The notes below the pieces were generated by a model. The model had not been told where the DNA came from, searched no databases, and worked only from the letters and a program-made list of their open reading frames with translations. The position numbers and the translations under genes were made by a program. This document shows positions 12,945 through 24,357 of a DNA stretch of 64,000 nt, in pieces (within the stretch, counting starts at the first letter, position 1; the number at the start of each line of letters is the position of its first letter). The stretch covers positions 34,972,305 to 35,036,304 of the forward strand of contig QVOM02000073.1 in the NCBI GenBank assembly GCA_003586115.2, read 5' to 3'. The stretch is from Salvator merianae. Lineage: Eukaryota > Chordata > Lepidosauria > Squamata > Teiidae.

Positions 12945-13504
12945 ATCTTGCAACAAAAACTCACCATCATCCTCCCAATGAAAAGCTTTGGGAATATGTT
13001 ATTGTAGCAAACATGAATGCATCTCATTCATGAAGCAGAATGATACAAGAATACCATAAATTACTATATGTTAGTCTTATATGGCATGTGACAAATATAA
13101 ACCACCTCTGAAGTTGTTCCTCCAGCAACAGAGATTTTCCTTGTTTTGCTGAGATCCTCTAATTCCACATTAAACACAATATTTTTTTCCTTTTTGCTTA
13201 TTTCTTATTCTTTATTTTATTGTAAAGTACATCAATACATACAAAGCATAAAGACTCATAGTGTGCAGTGCTATGTTAAGGTTGCTAGGCAACAAGTTGT
13301 CCATTTTAAAACTAAATGAAGGGAAAATGTCTATTTAGGAAAAAAACCTTTGAAGACTTTGAACAGAATTGTACAGCTAGAAAAAAATCAAGAAGTTCCT
13401 AAGTTCAACAAAAACTCCTCTACACTGTTACCAAACACCTCTAGTACATTAATTGAATTAGCCCTCTGGAAGGTATTGGGGCTAAGGTGTAGCAACCTGA
13501 AAAG

Positions 13505-13740
13505 TAAGAAATCACCCACTGGATCAGACCTGTGGCCCATCCAGTCCAGCAAGCTGTTCTCACAACGGCCAAGCAGGGTGCCTCTAAAACTCATTTGCAG
13601 GAAGTCAAGAGCAGGTAAAGGTTTTGCTTTCGTCTTCTGCTTGCAAATGCCCAGAAACAATTGGTGGGCCAATGTGTGAGACTGGATGCTGGACTAGATG
13701 GGTTGTAGCCTAATCCAACAGGGCTCCTCTTAGATTCTAA
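13505..13740. repeat. Inverted pair of CR1-type 3' ends
   Basis: The right part (13570-13740, plus) carries the CR1-type 3' end: 'ggatgctggactagatggg', then 'ccaacagggctcctcttag'. The left part (13505-13570) reads as the reverse complement of the same end: 'ggatcagacctgtggcccat' followed by 'ccagtccagcaagctgttct'. The pair forms an imperfect inverted repeat. Similar plus-strand tails occur at 27268-27705 and 42585-42765. Confidence 0.65.
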
Positions 13741-14179
13741 TCAGATGTACACGGAAGTCCACTAGCAGGACATGAGCACACACCTCACTTTGCTCAAAGA
13801 CATCTAGAAAATTGCCTTCAGAGCCATACCAGGGGCAGTCACATCGCCATTAGAGCTCATACCACTGATAGCCCTGAGTTCTATGGATTGCCCAAACCCT
13901 CTTTTAAAACCATCCAAGTCAGTCCAAATCTTGTGCTAGTGAATTAAAGCATACAAAAATTCTTTTCTTTGTCTTCATTTTTCCATGATTCAGCTTCTTT
14001 GGGCAACCTCTGGTTCTAGTATTTTGGGAAAGGGAGAAAAACTTCTCTTTATCCACATCGTACATAATGTCATACACTGCTATATGGGCCTTCTCATTCA
14101 CCTCCTTTCTAGACTAAGAAGTGCTAAATGTTACAACCCTGCCTCCTAGGGAAACTACTCCAGTCCCATAATCAGTTTA

Positions 14180-14613
14180 GGCTACAACCACACTTACAGT
14201 GGTGGGTGCTCTGAGGAAGTCCCAGAGGCATGACATGCAAATACCAAAGGTTCCTGCTGGTGCTGTAGAGCAGCCTGGCAATGATGCATAAGGGCCCTAG
14301 AGCACCCTCAGCAGCATTGTTCCTGAGACACAATAGTACCCATTGCCCTCAGTTGGTCTTGTCACTGGTGTGCAGACACACAGTGGCAGCAAGAGCAACC
14401 TAAGCACCTGCTTTATGCAGGCACTGCGCAGGCAAAAGCCCACTTCTGGGGCCATTTCTGATGCAACGAAGGCTCATCTGCATTTATACCTGGCAACTTC
14501 AAAGATGCTGAGGGGCAAAGCACAGACTATTTGCTGGAACATGCCCTGCCCCAGAGGTGGGAGGAAGCACCCTTGCCTCAGCACACCTATGCCACCAAGG
14601 TGTGAATGCAGCT
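14180..14613. mobile_element. Harbinger-like MITE
   Basis: The termini are 'ggctacaaccacac' on the left and 'gtgtgaatgcagct' on the right, an imperfect inverted repeat. The left flank is 'tta', while the right flank 'tca' is a degraded counterpart. The termini match those of the element at 26422-26615, which has perfect TAA flanks. PIF/Harbinger elements are known for 3-bp TWA duplications. Internal sequence is shared with 880-1295. It has no coding capacity. Confidence 0.6.
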
Positions 14614-15135
14614 TCATTACACTCCTCTGAACCTCCTCCAACTTCTCTATATCCTTTTTGAGATGTGACTACCAAAACTGTGTATACTATTCCAGATGCA
14701 GTCACACCATTAATTTGTATAAAGGTGTTACAATATTAGCATTTTTATTTTAAATGCTATTTCTTTTTCTTTCTCTTTTTTATAGCAGATGCACACTGTG
14801 TCAACACTTTCATTGAACTGTCTACCACTACTCCAAGGTCTTTTTCCTGATCAGTCACAGTCAGTTCTGATCCCACTAGTTTACATGAGTAATTAGGATT
14901 TTTAGTTCTAATCTGCAACACTTGTTAACACTGAATGCCATTTGGATGTCTAGTCCTCTAATGTGAAAGGACCCCTTTGAAGCAATCCAGATCCTTTTTG
15001 TTTTTACCACTCTGAACAATTAGTTGTCAACACAAATTTCCCTATTTCCCTGGCCATGTCTGCCTCTAGATCATTTATAAATATGTTTTAAAAGAACAGG
15101 TCCCACGACAGAACTTTGGGGAACCCCACTGGTTT
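14614..15135 (-). mobile_element. CR1-clade LINE, antisense ORF2 relic
   Basis: Read on the minus strand, the right end (15133 leftward) encodes a decayed SGVPQ..V.GPVL block, the RT motif GVPQGSVLGPVLF of CR1, followed by a frame leading to the 'DLGVxxD' and 'RPxLEYC'-type region near 14650-14850. It ends in the 'EVQRxxTKM'-like region at the MITE boundary near 14614. Many frameshifts are present and it is inactive. Confidence 0.72.
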
Positions 15136-15629
15136 TGTCCTGATACAGGCACTTCAAATATATATAAGTTACAGCAACAGTATAAATGGCACTTTCATGC
15201 CACCATCACGGGACACTGAGGGAGATTGTCCCTCCTGCCTCTGTACCTACTGGCTAGAAGCACCCATCGTAATGGCACTGTGGAGCTCCAATGACAGCAT
15301 TTACATGTTGTGTACTTCCAGCTACCATTCAGACAGCTGGAAATATGCTGAGAAATCATTGTGAAATCTCCTTTTTCAAAGTTTTCAAAGTTTCACTTCA
15401 AAACAGCATCAGGGGCACTCAGGATACCTTGTTAATGTGCATGCTCATCCAAGATACAGACAGAAGGTTCCCATGATGGTGTGGTACTACTGTCACAGCA
15501 AGGTTTAGTCATGGCCTGAAACACAATTACGATAAGAAATGGTGACCCAGGGATTACAACAACTGGATTCTGAAAAGATTCAGGGAAGTAAGAGGGGTTA
15601 TCAGATGAGGTTGATTGTGTACAAGAGCC
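15136..15629. other. Anonymous sequence
   Basis: No gene is recognised. A few short blocks ('ggcactttcatgccaccatc', 'ggcactgtggagctccaatg') have the look of a decayed MITE, but no termini can be fixed. Confidence 0.4.
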
Positions 15630-16205
15630 AATGGTCATGGAATCTGAAGTTTGAAGGAAGGCTGCAGGAGTTGATGGAATTGCAATAGAAGTCTTACAGG
15701 CAGTGGAAGAAAAATCAGTTAAAGTGCTAACTAGTATTTGCCAGAAAATTCAGAAAACCATTCAGTGACCAATGGTGAATATGTCTACCTATACTCAAGA
15801 AAGAGAATCTGATTGATTATTCCCAATTACTGTACTCACTCTCTCGCCTCACATCCTAGCAAGGTTATGATAAAGATCACTTAAAACAGATTGCTACCTT
15901 CTACAGAAAGAGAACTACAGGATACACAGGACGGTTTTAGGTGAAGCAGAGGAACTAGAGATACCATCATTGGTGTAAGATGAATACTGGAAAGAGCCAA
16001 GGAATTTCAGAAGTGCATAGATGTTTCATTAATTACTGGAAAGCTTTTGACTGTGTTGCTCATATTAAATTGTGGAAAGTTTTAAGAAAGATGGGCATCC
16101 CAGAACACCTGATCGTACTCATGAGGAACCTTTATACTGGACAAGAGGCAACAGTCAGAACAGAACATGGAGAGACAGATCTGTTTCCAATTGGTAACAG
16201 AGAAG

Positions 16206-16327
16206 GGCTGAATCTAGACACCCTTAACGTATATTCCAGAATAAAGCATGGATATTCCAGAATATCCATACTTTATTTTCAAATATTCAAATACAGCAGA
16301 GTAAGTAAGCAATGTCTGGATGCAGCC
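16206..16327. mobile_element. Short Harbinger-like MITE inserted in BovB
   Basis: The termini are 'ggctgaatctagac' on the left and 'gtctggatgcagcc' on the right, matching as inverted repeats at 12 of 14 positions. The right flank is 'taa' and the left flank is altered ('aag'). The internal part contains 'atggatattccagaatatcc', itself a short palindrome. BovB reverse-transcriptase sequence is interrupted at the left edge and resumes at the right edge, which independently fixes the element boundaries. Confidence 0.72.
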
Positions 16328-16378
16328 TAAGACAAGGGTAAATACTCTTATCATATCTGCTTAACATATATGTAGAAG

Positions 16379-16613
16379 ACTGTAGCTCAGTGGTAGAACA
16401 AACTGCCTGTAAAGTAGAGAGCTTTACTCTCTTTACAGTTTGAACTTTACAGTTCAATCCCCAGACTTTATAGTTCAATCCCCAGCCTCTCCTTGGAAGT
16501 AGGCAATGGCAAACCACTTATATATCTCTGCCAAGAAAAAAAGCATAGAGGTGCTCATGGAGGTACCCATGCAATCAACCAGGAGTTGGCCATGACTTGA
16601 TAACACGCAACAA
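16379..16613 (+). mobile_element. tRNA-derived SINE with duplicated B-box region
   Basis: An RNA polymerase III A-box-like string 'tagctcagtggta' lies at about 16383-16395. B-box-like 'agttcaatccc' occurs twice, at 16451-16461 and 16472-16482, in a 21-bp tandem duplication. A SINE body follows ('ggcaatggcaaaccac', then 'tctgccaagaaaa') with an end near 'cgcaacaatag'. The tRNA part is decayed and cannot fold as a working tRNA. The insert separates two blocks of BovB coding sequence. The exact SINE family is not determined. The tail resembles squamate SINEs thought to use BovB-type machinery, which is family knowledge rather than shown here. Confidence 0.78.
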
Positions 16614-17019
16614 TAGGTGGGAGAAACATTAATAACTTCATATACACTGATGATACCACTGTGCTAGCAGAAAAGGAAGAAGATTTAAAGGCTTTATTAG
16701 CCAAGAATCAAGGAAGGGAGTGAGAAGATGGGTTTAAGCCTAAATTCTTAAGAAGAGGAGAAGAAGAGAGAAGAAGAAGAGGACAGCTAACTAGTAGATG
16801 GACAGACTCAATTACAACAGCAACAAAAACCTTGCTGGCAGACCTACGAAAGATCATAGAAAACTAGTCAATCTGGAGGATGTCAATCCATATGGTTAGC
16901 AAGAGTTAGCTACAGCTAGATGGCAGCAAACAAATAGAGTACTAGGCAGATTTTTTTGGAATTAGGACCATTAATTTGAAATATATTTCACATTGTTTCC
17001 TTATTCTTTATGTGTAAAA

Positions 17020-17300
17020 AATGCAGCCCATGTAGTAAAATATACCCAGGAATAGGGACCTGGTATCCATATATTAGTGCAGACTACATCCGGGGTCTGC
17101 CATAGTCTGCATTAGCATGCAAATGGCAAGTCTCTAATCCAGGATATAATCCAGAATAAAGTTCAGTGCAGAAAGGGCCCCAAAGGGACATTTTCTGGAT
17201 TTGATAATAGGGCAGGAAAACTGCTTGTCACTTTGCTGATATGTTCTCTCAGCAAACTTTTCTGCACTGACCCTTATTCTGGATGATATCCCAGAGAATT
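17020..17300. mobile_element. Foldback element related to 51334-51512, with an extra arm
   Basis: The right arm, read in reverse complement from 17178 ('ggccctttctgcactgaac' and onward through 'ctggattatatcc'), parallels the arm of the palindrome at 51334-51512. The left arm carries 'aatagggacctgg' and 'agtgcagact', also shared. A third arm-like stretch ('cttttctgcactgaccctta', then 'ggatgatatcccaga') lies at about 17258-17300, suggesting two partial copies side by side or a rearranged one. Confidence 0.62.
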
Positions 17301-18770
17301 CATCAGAGATATTCATCAGAGAAATGGGGAAATGCAAATAGTTGCAGTAGAAAAATCAGAAAAATAGCATTATAGGAGAAAAAAAGAACAGCCATTAATC
17401 CTTCAAAATCAGACCCTGTCTGAATACAGAAAAAGGTGTGATCATTCCATTAAATCAAGCAGCATAAGGTCCGCATGGCACTGTTACGGCGGCACGCATG
17501 TGCTGTGGACACGTGAACCTGTACACATCCAGCCACCATCCCACCCGAAGTGCTAATTTGAGCGCATGAAAGGTAGAGCAGGAGTAAAAGTCCGCAGCTG
17601 CAATGCTGATGAACTAGGGGTAGGGGACAGCTTATGAACAGTACACTGCTGCTTTAAGTCCTATTTCTGTAGTGTTGTTCTTAACACTCAAGGAAGATGG
17701 TGTTATGCCAGTAGCACTCTCCCGCACCATGCAATTCTTAGCAAAATCAAGTGGAAGATTTAAAGAGACAGAGAAGAGAAGGAGAGCAAGGGCATTTCAC
17801 ATTTATGTTTACCAGACTGCTCCAGCAACAGTGGATCAGCTGGAATGGTCCACCTCCTGATCTGGTCCAACTGTCCTAGAATAAGGTTGTCAGTCTGGGC
17901 AGCTGTTCTGGAACACCTTCAGAGCCAGCTCTGAGGATTCCAGTGGCCAGGAACAAAAGTTCCTGGTTTCAGGGCCCCAGGGGGCCCATTTCAACAGTGA
18001 AGTTTGGTGCACTACTGAAATGGGTCCCCCGCTAAACCAGAGCACAGAGGTGTGTGCTACATTTGAATGGTTTAGCAACCACTAGTTTACCAGTAGACCG
18101 GTATCCTGGACTAGGTGGCCATTTTGGGCTGCTTAGTTTAGTCTATGTTCCAACCAATGCAGCCAGAGTGTACTAGCAGGGGCATGGCCTCCCTTATACA
18201 GCACCAGCATGCAGAAGTAGTGCTACAGTAACTGCAGAAAGCCCCTAACTCAAAAGCATCAGAAAACAGTCTGATACATGCAGGTAAGTGTAGACGTGAT
18301 CTGAAAATCTTATGAAGGAAGAAGCACATTCATGGCTGGCTATTTCCTGGACACTAACAAAAGATGGACAGCTATACCCAGAATGATTAAGAAGAAGGCA
18401 AAGGATTTAAACAATTGACTTTTCTGGAGTCAATGCTATTCTTTATATATAGCACCTTTCCTTTTCTGGAATTTGAATGTATGTCAACAGGTATAGATTG
18501 ACGCTTCTGCAAAATTCATGCAAGATAAATTAGGTTTTGGAGCCAGAAAGTGCTTCTTGGCCTACGAGGGTATTTCTTTGTCAACGCCAAAGAGTTTGTG
18601 CGCTTCTTTTCCTCTTGTTCGACCAGTTCTATTTCAGATCCTCCTTTAAGCAAGATGTGTTGAATCAGAGTAATGGTAAAAGAAAGATTAATGTAGACAT
18701 TTGCAGTCACTAACACATCATGCAAATGAGGTTCTTCTGCAGTGTAATATTAAGCACTAAGCATAGAGAT
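17301..18770. other. Anonymous sequence with a reversed Family A fragment
   Basis: About 17885-18130 reads in reverse complement like the interior of Family A ('ctagtccaggataccgg', 'gacccatttcagtagtgcac', 'aggaacttttgttcctgg'), comparable to 20400-20580 and 48200-48380. Both termini are lost. A CpG-containing patch lies near 17465-17600. No gene is recognised in the rest. Confidence 0.5.
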
Positions 18771-18774
18771 GCTG

Positions 18775-18955
18775 CATTCAGACTCAGCAAAAAAGCACCT
18801 CAGAGGTAGTTCATAGTCTGTTTTGAGGTGGTACTGTCACAAGTATGTGTGCTCATTCCACCTCCAATGCACATTAAAGGCTAAAAAATGTACTTGCAAA
18901 AAGATCAGAGGTGAATTGTAGATGGGATGAGAACACTATTATCACATGCTATCCC
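18775..18955. repeat. Dispersed repeat, inverted relative to 37592-37795
   Basis: Read against the reverse complement of 37592-37795, the two share 'aaaaaagca.ct.agaggt' at one end, a central 'cacattaaaggc' and 'gatgggatgagaacac'-like blocks in the same order. Neither copy encodes protein. The inverted-arm layout ('ttaatgtggatt' and 'aatccacactaaag' in the second copy) suggests a foldback MITE. Confidence 0.5.
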
Positions 18956-19187
18956 TTTCAGGATTTTTTTTAAATACAGGAGAACACAGACAGAATGTGT
19001 GGCTTCTATAAGCAACATCCAATGAAATGTGAACTCAGAGCGCTATTTATTAAAATGTTGTCAAACCTACTTGTAGCAAAGTGTGGATGTTGTGTACATA
19101 TTGCCTATTCCTGCACAAAAGTCACTTCATAGGCATTTCCTAGTTGCATATGAGATCACTTAGCTGATTGTTGTGCATTTATTGTTT

Positions 19188-19233
<46 letters not shown>

Positions 19234-20231
19234 TGCTGTTATTTTGGGGAAATTTTTTTTCTGAACTACTGAATATTTTAAATATGTAAGTGTCAGAAGT
19301 ATAACATGACCTTCAGCTGGAATCAGGAGCAAGATATCTGGGATTTAGCAAAGCAGTTAGAAATACCTTAAGAAAAAAACAGCTAAAAAAGCAAATATGT
19401 CTTTTCATGACATCTGGAAAGTTGTGCTTTTCATTTTCAGACCCCTGCCAGAAATCCTGCCTGACATGGAAATGGTTTTACTTAGCACTGGATCTTATCA
19501 TTAAAGATATGACTCATTTCCACACATGGAGAACACAGGGAGGTTATGTTCAATTGCTCATTCTGTAAATTAGCTATCTCATTTGCAAGCAGAGAGATGT
19601 TTAAAACTGTTAATGTACACAAATGTGCTAACTGCAAAAGTATATTAAATTATCTATTAAAATTCCAAGCAGATTAATACTTTTCTCCCTCTTAATGTCA
19701 TAATAATTTTCATTATTTCTATTGGTAAGCTGCAAGGTATTAAAAAATAATATTCACTTTAATCATTGTTATCTTATGTAAATGCTTAAAATATAAAAAA
19801 GGAAAGTTGATTGCCAATAATTTCACATAAATTTAACTAAATCTGAGGAAATAACACTTAAGCACTGACAACATAATCTTGCTATCTCTTCAAAGTATCT
19901 GAAAGAGAGCACTCTTTGATGATCTATCTATCCATTCATCCATCCATCCATTCATTCCCACACACATGTACACTCATACAATCTTACCAAACTGGAAAAG
20001 AAGCACAAGTCAGATGTCCCACAAAGCCTGCTTTAATTTGACTGGAAAGAGAAGAAGAGCATGCCTCTACTCCTAGAACCAATTTTGTGCTTGTTTATTT
20101 CTATTCCATATTGGCTGTATTTGTTATTAAGTGTGAGCTGAAGGAATGGTGATCTCTATAACACCTGTAGACAAATGAGATTTAGCTACCCCAGAACAAA
20201 GAACTTAGCATTACAATCCCTTATGAAATAT
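18956..20231. other. Repeat-poor AT-rich stretch with microsatellites
   Basis: No gene is recognised. Besides the TAG microsatellite there is an imperfect ATCT/ATCC run near 19921-19959. The AT-rich part around 19540-19860 has no visible transposon signature. Whether it is conserved non-coding sequence cannot be judged without alignment. Confidence 0.45.
19188..19233. repeat. (TAG)n microsatellite
   Basis: An uninterrupted trinucleotide run of about 15 TAG units. Confidence 0.97.
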
Positions 20232-20718
20232 GGGCCTTTCTGCACTTACCTTTGTTCTGAAATACAAGTTCTTGTAGTCCTTTTCTGGGCGTCATCTGTA
20301 CACACATTAGTGTGGAACAGAAAACATTCATCCACTGCTGGTACACCCTGTCTACTTTAGGGAGATCATGGTCCAGATCAAGAGGCTTTTGATCTGGATC
20401 ATCACTAGATCTGATTCAACAGGTCTACTGGCATACCAGTGATGGCAATTGAGATCAGATTCCTGGAATACTGGGGGACCAATTTCAGCAGCACACCACA
20501 GCATACCACCAAAATGGGTGTCCTGGTGGCCCTGTAGCTAGGAACTTTCATTCCTAATCCTTCAAAGCCCTCAGAGAATGGCCTTGAAGCTCGGGAAGCT
20601 TCAGGGCCAATGTGGATGCTGGTCTGGACCAGTGTCATTGCACATGCTCTGGACCAGCAGGCCTCGTTGGTGCAGACCCACCGGTCCAGAGCACAGCAAG
20701 GTAAGTGCAGAAAGGACC
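20232..20718. mobile_element. Family A foldback element, best-defined copy
   Basis: The left terminus 'gggcctttctgcacttacc' and the right terminus 'ggtaagtgcagaaaggacc' are inverted repeats differing at one position over 19 bp. The interior shares ordered blocks with 10770-11157 and 48050-48523, such as 'tctgattcaacaggtctac', 'ccaatttcagcagcacacca' and 'gcagacccaccggtccagag'. No target-site duplication is clear and there is no transposase. It is probably a MITE. Open frames on both strands (for example 20405-20803 minus) overlap and are not conserved between copies. Confidence 0.75.
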
Positions 20719-23577
20719 TTATGTCTAGACATAAGGGAAACAGATTATGGGCATTGTCAAATTCTCCGACTTCATACCAATTTCTACCGAGTGACCCTCT
20801 CATTACTATTGTGCTGTTCAGTGATTCTCATTCTGAAGACCTAATCACGTCTAGAGACTTTAATGAAACCATACACAACATATCAATTGTCAAAAACAGA
20901 ATCACTGCCTGATTCCTTACTGTGTTTTATTTCAAAACTTGTACAGTGCTTAACATTCACCAGAGAAGGTACTGTTACAGCAGAGTTACACCCTTTGACA
21001 TATTTCACAGTACCTTATAGTTTCTTTGAAATGCTTGAAGACGTACTGAAGAATCTCTGCTTAGCTGCAATCAGGATGCTTATTTTTATCTCATACATAG
21101 CTTCAAAGAGTTATTATTACTCGGGAACCTCATATTGCTCCCTTTCCTGCAAGGAGCAAGACGTTTTGTCGCTTTTGCCAGCTATTGTCATGCTCAATTT
21201 ATTGCCTTTTTTTTGTCATGGGAAACACTGATATCTATCTATGCATGTCCGTAATGTCTTTATGATACAGTAGTTGAATATCTCCTTTCTTTTCTTTGGA
21301 TTTCACAGAATAGCCCCTGTTTGGTGCTCTATAGAATGCCCTATACTGAACATAATAGGCTGTATCTGTGATCTACTTAATTGTGCACTCATGGTACCCT
21401 ACAGCATCATCAATCCCACCTAACTCATGAGATACTTCAATACTATAATTTACTGTTTACAGCAACAGCAGCATTTATACATTGTATGCCCACCATAATA
21501 TTACCTACATTGCAGAAGGAGTAGAGAAGCATAGCACTAGCTAGCAACAACATACATAATGGAGCTCCACATCAGCATATTACATAGGAACTGCAAGGAA
21601 AAGAAGGAGCAGTTGTGCCTTCCAAAGTTATTTTAAACATCAGCACCCTATTTTATTCATTACTAATATGTACAGCCCCTCCTTCACCAAGTAGCCTCTG
21701 GACAGGTAACAAAGAATATATAAGCAGTAGATAAAAACATATACAAGCTGATTCTAGTTCCTAATACTTGGCTAGCAACATCTGAACCTCTATGCACAAG
21801 GCAGAAACCTGGACAAGAAAGGCCAGTCTCCAGGAAAGAAATGTATTGGACTACAGCAGGAAGAAAAGAACTTTCTCATTCTCTTTTTCCAAGCCCCAGT
21901 GAATGGCCCAGGTACAAGTCACTGCTTCTCAGTCAAATCCTCAGAGTTACTGAGAGTAAGCAAAACTTTTATTGATCAGTTCAAAGACCATATCAAAAGA
22001 TCTAACAACAAATAGAACAGATACATACACATTAATAAATAAACATAATAATACAACATCAAACATAAATCATAAATCCTTATATCTTGAGCAAACGGCC
22101 CTAATTTAATTTCCTAAGGTGCACTGACTTAACCAGAAACAGAATGATGTTCCTTGCAACATATGAGTTTGAGCCCGGAAGAAGATAACAACTGTTTGAT
22201 GTTAGTATCCCAGAAGAACATATGCTTCAAAAAGGGCTCCATATATAACAGAGGCAGGCGAGCATGATATGTGCTAAGTCCTCAATTAACTATAGACACA
22301 AGGCCTATCCTGATATGGTATTTGCTGAAATCTCCTGGATTTGACCACAGAGTCCAGTAACTCTGGAAGTTACTGTGAGGCAAAAATGAAGGAAAACAAA
22401 GAACAATGTGTGCCACCCTGAAATCCTAGCAGGAAGCATAAGAAACAAAACAAATGGGTATTTTAGAGACTAGCAACTTGAGCGGCCTTACTCATATTTC
22501 TATATGAAGGAAACAGTGCACACCTGAGACACTACTTGGGGATGGAACTCCCCAAATGTGAAAGTAAAATAGTTCTGAGTAATTGTTCATTCTTCAATAC
22601 CAAGTGAGACACATGAAAAGCAGCTTCACTTTCCCACTCTATCCTTCCTGTCTCTCCAGTGCATAGTACAAGTTAGCAAGGAAAAAAAATTGACTACAGA
22701 ATCGAAGGGGACAAAAAGCATTCAACACCCAAAAAGCAATTTTGCCAATAGTACTGAATTTCCTACCTCACATCCATCACAGGCAACAGGCATGGGAAAC
22801 AAGATGTTCAGCATCCATAAGTTGTCCTGAAGTAAAAACAGTTAAAAGGAACAATGATTATTCACAAACTGGAATTTCATGCAAAATTTATCTCTTGTAC
22901 AGCAGACCCCACTTCAAAGCAAAAAGGTCAAAACAACATCATTTTTAAAAATGTTGCCATGATTTCTTCCACAGCAGAGAGAACAGACAAGCCATGTTCC
23001 ATGATCCAGCAGCAATACGTTTGATCATCCAGCATTTTAAATGCTGGTTCCTAAAAATAAATAAAGTCATTTTTAAGAACATAAATGCACTAGCATTCTT
23101 TTTGCTTTTGTTTGTTTTTAACTTTCCTTCAAAATTGTTCCACTTCTAGTAAGAAGTATCTCTTCCAATACTAGAAAGCAGAAGCTAAAAAAACCACTAT
23201 GTACACCAATAAGGCTGAACAAGCTCAAATAAAATATCAGGATTACCAGCTTCTATGAACCTGTGTCCAAATATTTACACAGGCTTGTCCATATATCCCA
23301 AAATGAGTACTGCGTAAACATGCTCAACATGTTGTCTGTATTTCTATACATATAAATACTCCTTATCTTTAGTTAAGTAGGTAAAGACAGAATACAAGTA
23401 TTCCTGCAGTTTAATTTGTCATCTTAAAAAAGATGGTATTGAAATATATAAATTTAATTATATAGTAACTAAAAGAGAAAAAAAGGTTAATTAACTTTAA
23501 TAGCTGTACTAAAAATATTTTCACCAAGCACCAGAAGCTATTCAGTGTTGTTTTTGGTTTAACTCTGCAGGGAAACG
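20719..23577. other. Anonymous stretch, no gene recognised
   Basis: No coding signature is seen. About 21960-22110 begins 'caaaacttttattgatcagt' and could be the antisense 3' end of a LINE, but no coding block supports it. An open frame at 20863-21231 (122 codons) has no family resemblance. Confidence 0.45.
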
Positions 23578-23585
23578 GTTCCAAG

Positions 23586-23908
23586 TAGGGATGTGCAAAT
23601 TTTGGTTCGCATTTGAAAATTCATATGAAATTTCATTTTCACAAATTTTCACATTGTAACAAAAATAACTTTTTTTGCATTTACAGTTTTTGATTGAAAA
23701 TGAAAAAGCCTACTTTTTGTGAAAATGAAATTTGTCGAATTTTCACATTTTTTTGCAGTGTTTAAACCATGAAAATGGCATTTTCAATGGCATCTTCAAT
23801 AGGAAAACATTGCAAAAATGCATTTTTCAACAATGAAATTTGCTGATGAAGTGAAAATGTCCATTTTTGTTTGAAAACAACTCTTTTTTTTTTCCATGCA
23901 CATCCCTA
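23586..23908. mobile_element. hAT-type MITE with perfect TIRs and 8-bp target duplication
   Basis: The 11-bp terminal repeats are perfect inverses: 'tagggatgtgc' on the left and 'gcacatcccta' on the right. The element is flanked by an identical 8-bp duplication 'gttccaag' (23578-23585 and 23909-23916), the length typical of the hAT superfamily. The 323-bp interior is AT-rich, with repeated 'gaaaatg', 'aaatttcatt' and 'ttttcac' motifs in both orientations, giving a foldback character. No coding capacity. The element interrupted at 52075-54832 has related termini. Confidence 0.9.
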
Positions 23909-23916
23909 GTTCCAAG

Positions 23917-24357
23917 GTTTGGGGCCCTACCAAGAAAGCTCTCACCCTGGGTTCCAACCCATGAACCTCAGAAGATCTCAATTGATGAGCAGGTGTTCTT
24001 GGGAGGATACACTCCATACAACATTTGGGTCCCATGTCATTACGTTACAAGCATTACTTACACAGAGACAACAAAGTGTTAAACATGAACATGTGATGGA
24101 TACATCATGCATCCAAAGAATAAGAGGAATTCTTTGTGTCAGACAACAACAAAACCTTGCTGTCTTCAAAATTCTGAAACCAAATATGGTTGATTCAAGA
24201 CCCTGAACTGCTTATTAAATAAAAACTTAATCAGAAATAGCTCAATTGTATTTCTCATCATTTTCCTTTCACACATCCTGTGAACGAAATTAACATATGA
24301 GAACAAAACAGTTGCTAACCCAAGGTAATCTTCATAGGCAAACTGTTCAACCAGTAA
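23917..24357. other. Anonymous sequence between MITE and Tc1 region
   Basis: Overlapping open frames at 23867-24206 start inside the hAT MITE and have no protein-family resemblance. No gene is called. Confidence 0.45.

Larger units (their letters stand above)
15630..16950 (+). mobile_element. BovB/RTE-clade LINE, interrupted by a MITE and a SINE
   Basis: The plus strand encodes decayed BovB-type ORF2. 'AAGVDGIAIEVLQA' lies near 15660, 'RCFINYWKAFDCV' near 16018-16055, and 'KMGIPEHLIVLMRNLYTGQE' near 16090-16150. Reading stops at a MITE (16206-16327). It resumes with an RQG..L.SYLLN.YVE block, is broken again by a SINE (16379-16613), then continues with 'INNFIYTDDTTVLAEKEEDL' near 16630-16690. 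In that last block the usual YADD catalytic box reads YTDD. The part from about 16741 jumps to a C-terminal block (SRWTDSITTATKTLLADLRK near 16795-16855), so an internal stretch is deleted. Confidence 0.85.

Noticed and set aside
16379..16465. Functional tRNA gene
   Set aside because: A- and B-box-like strings are present, but the arms do not form a cloverleaf, the B box is duplicated, and a SINE body follows.
21960..22610. Possible antisense LINE of another clade
   Set aside because: Only a T-rich 'cttttattgat' start hints at a LINE 3' end. No coding block was recognised, so no call was made.
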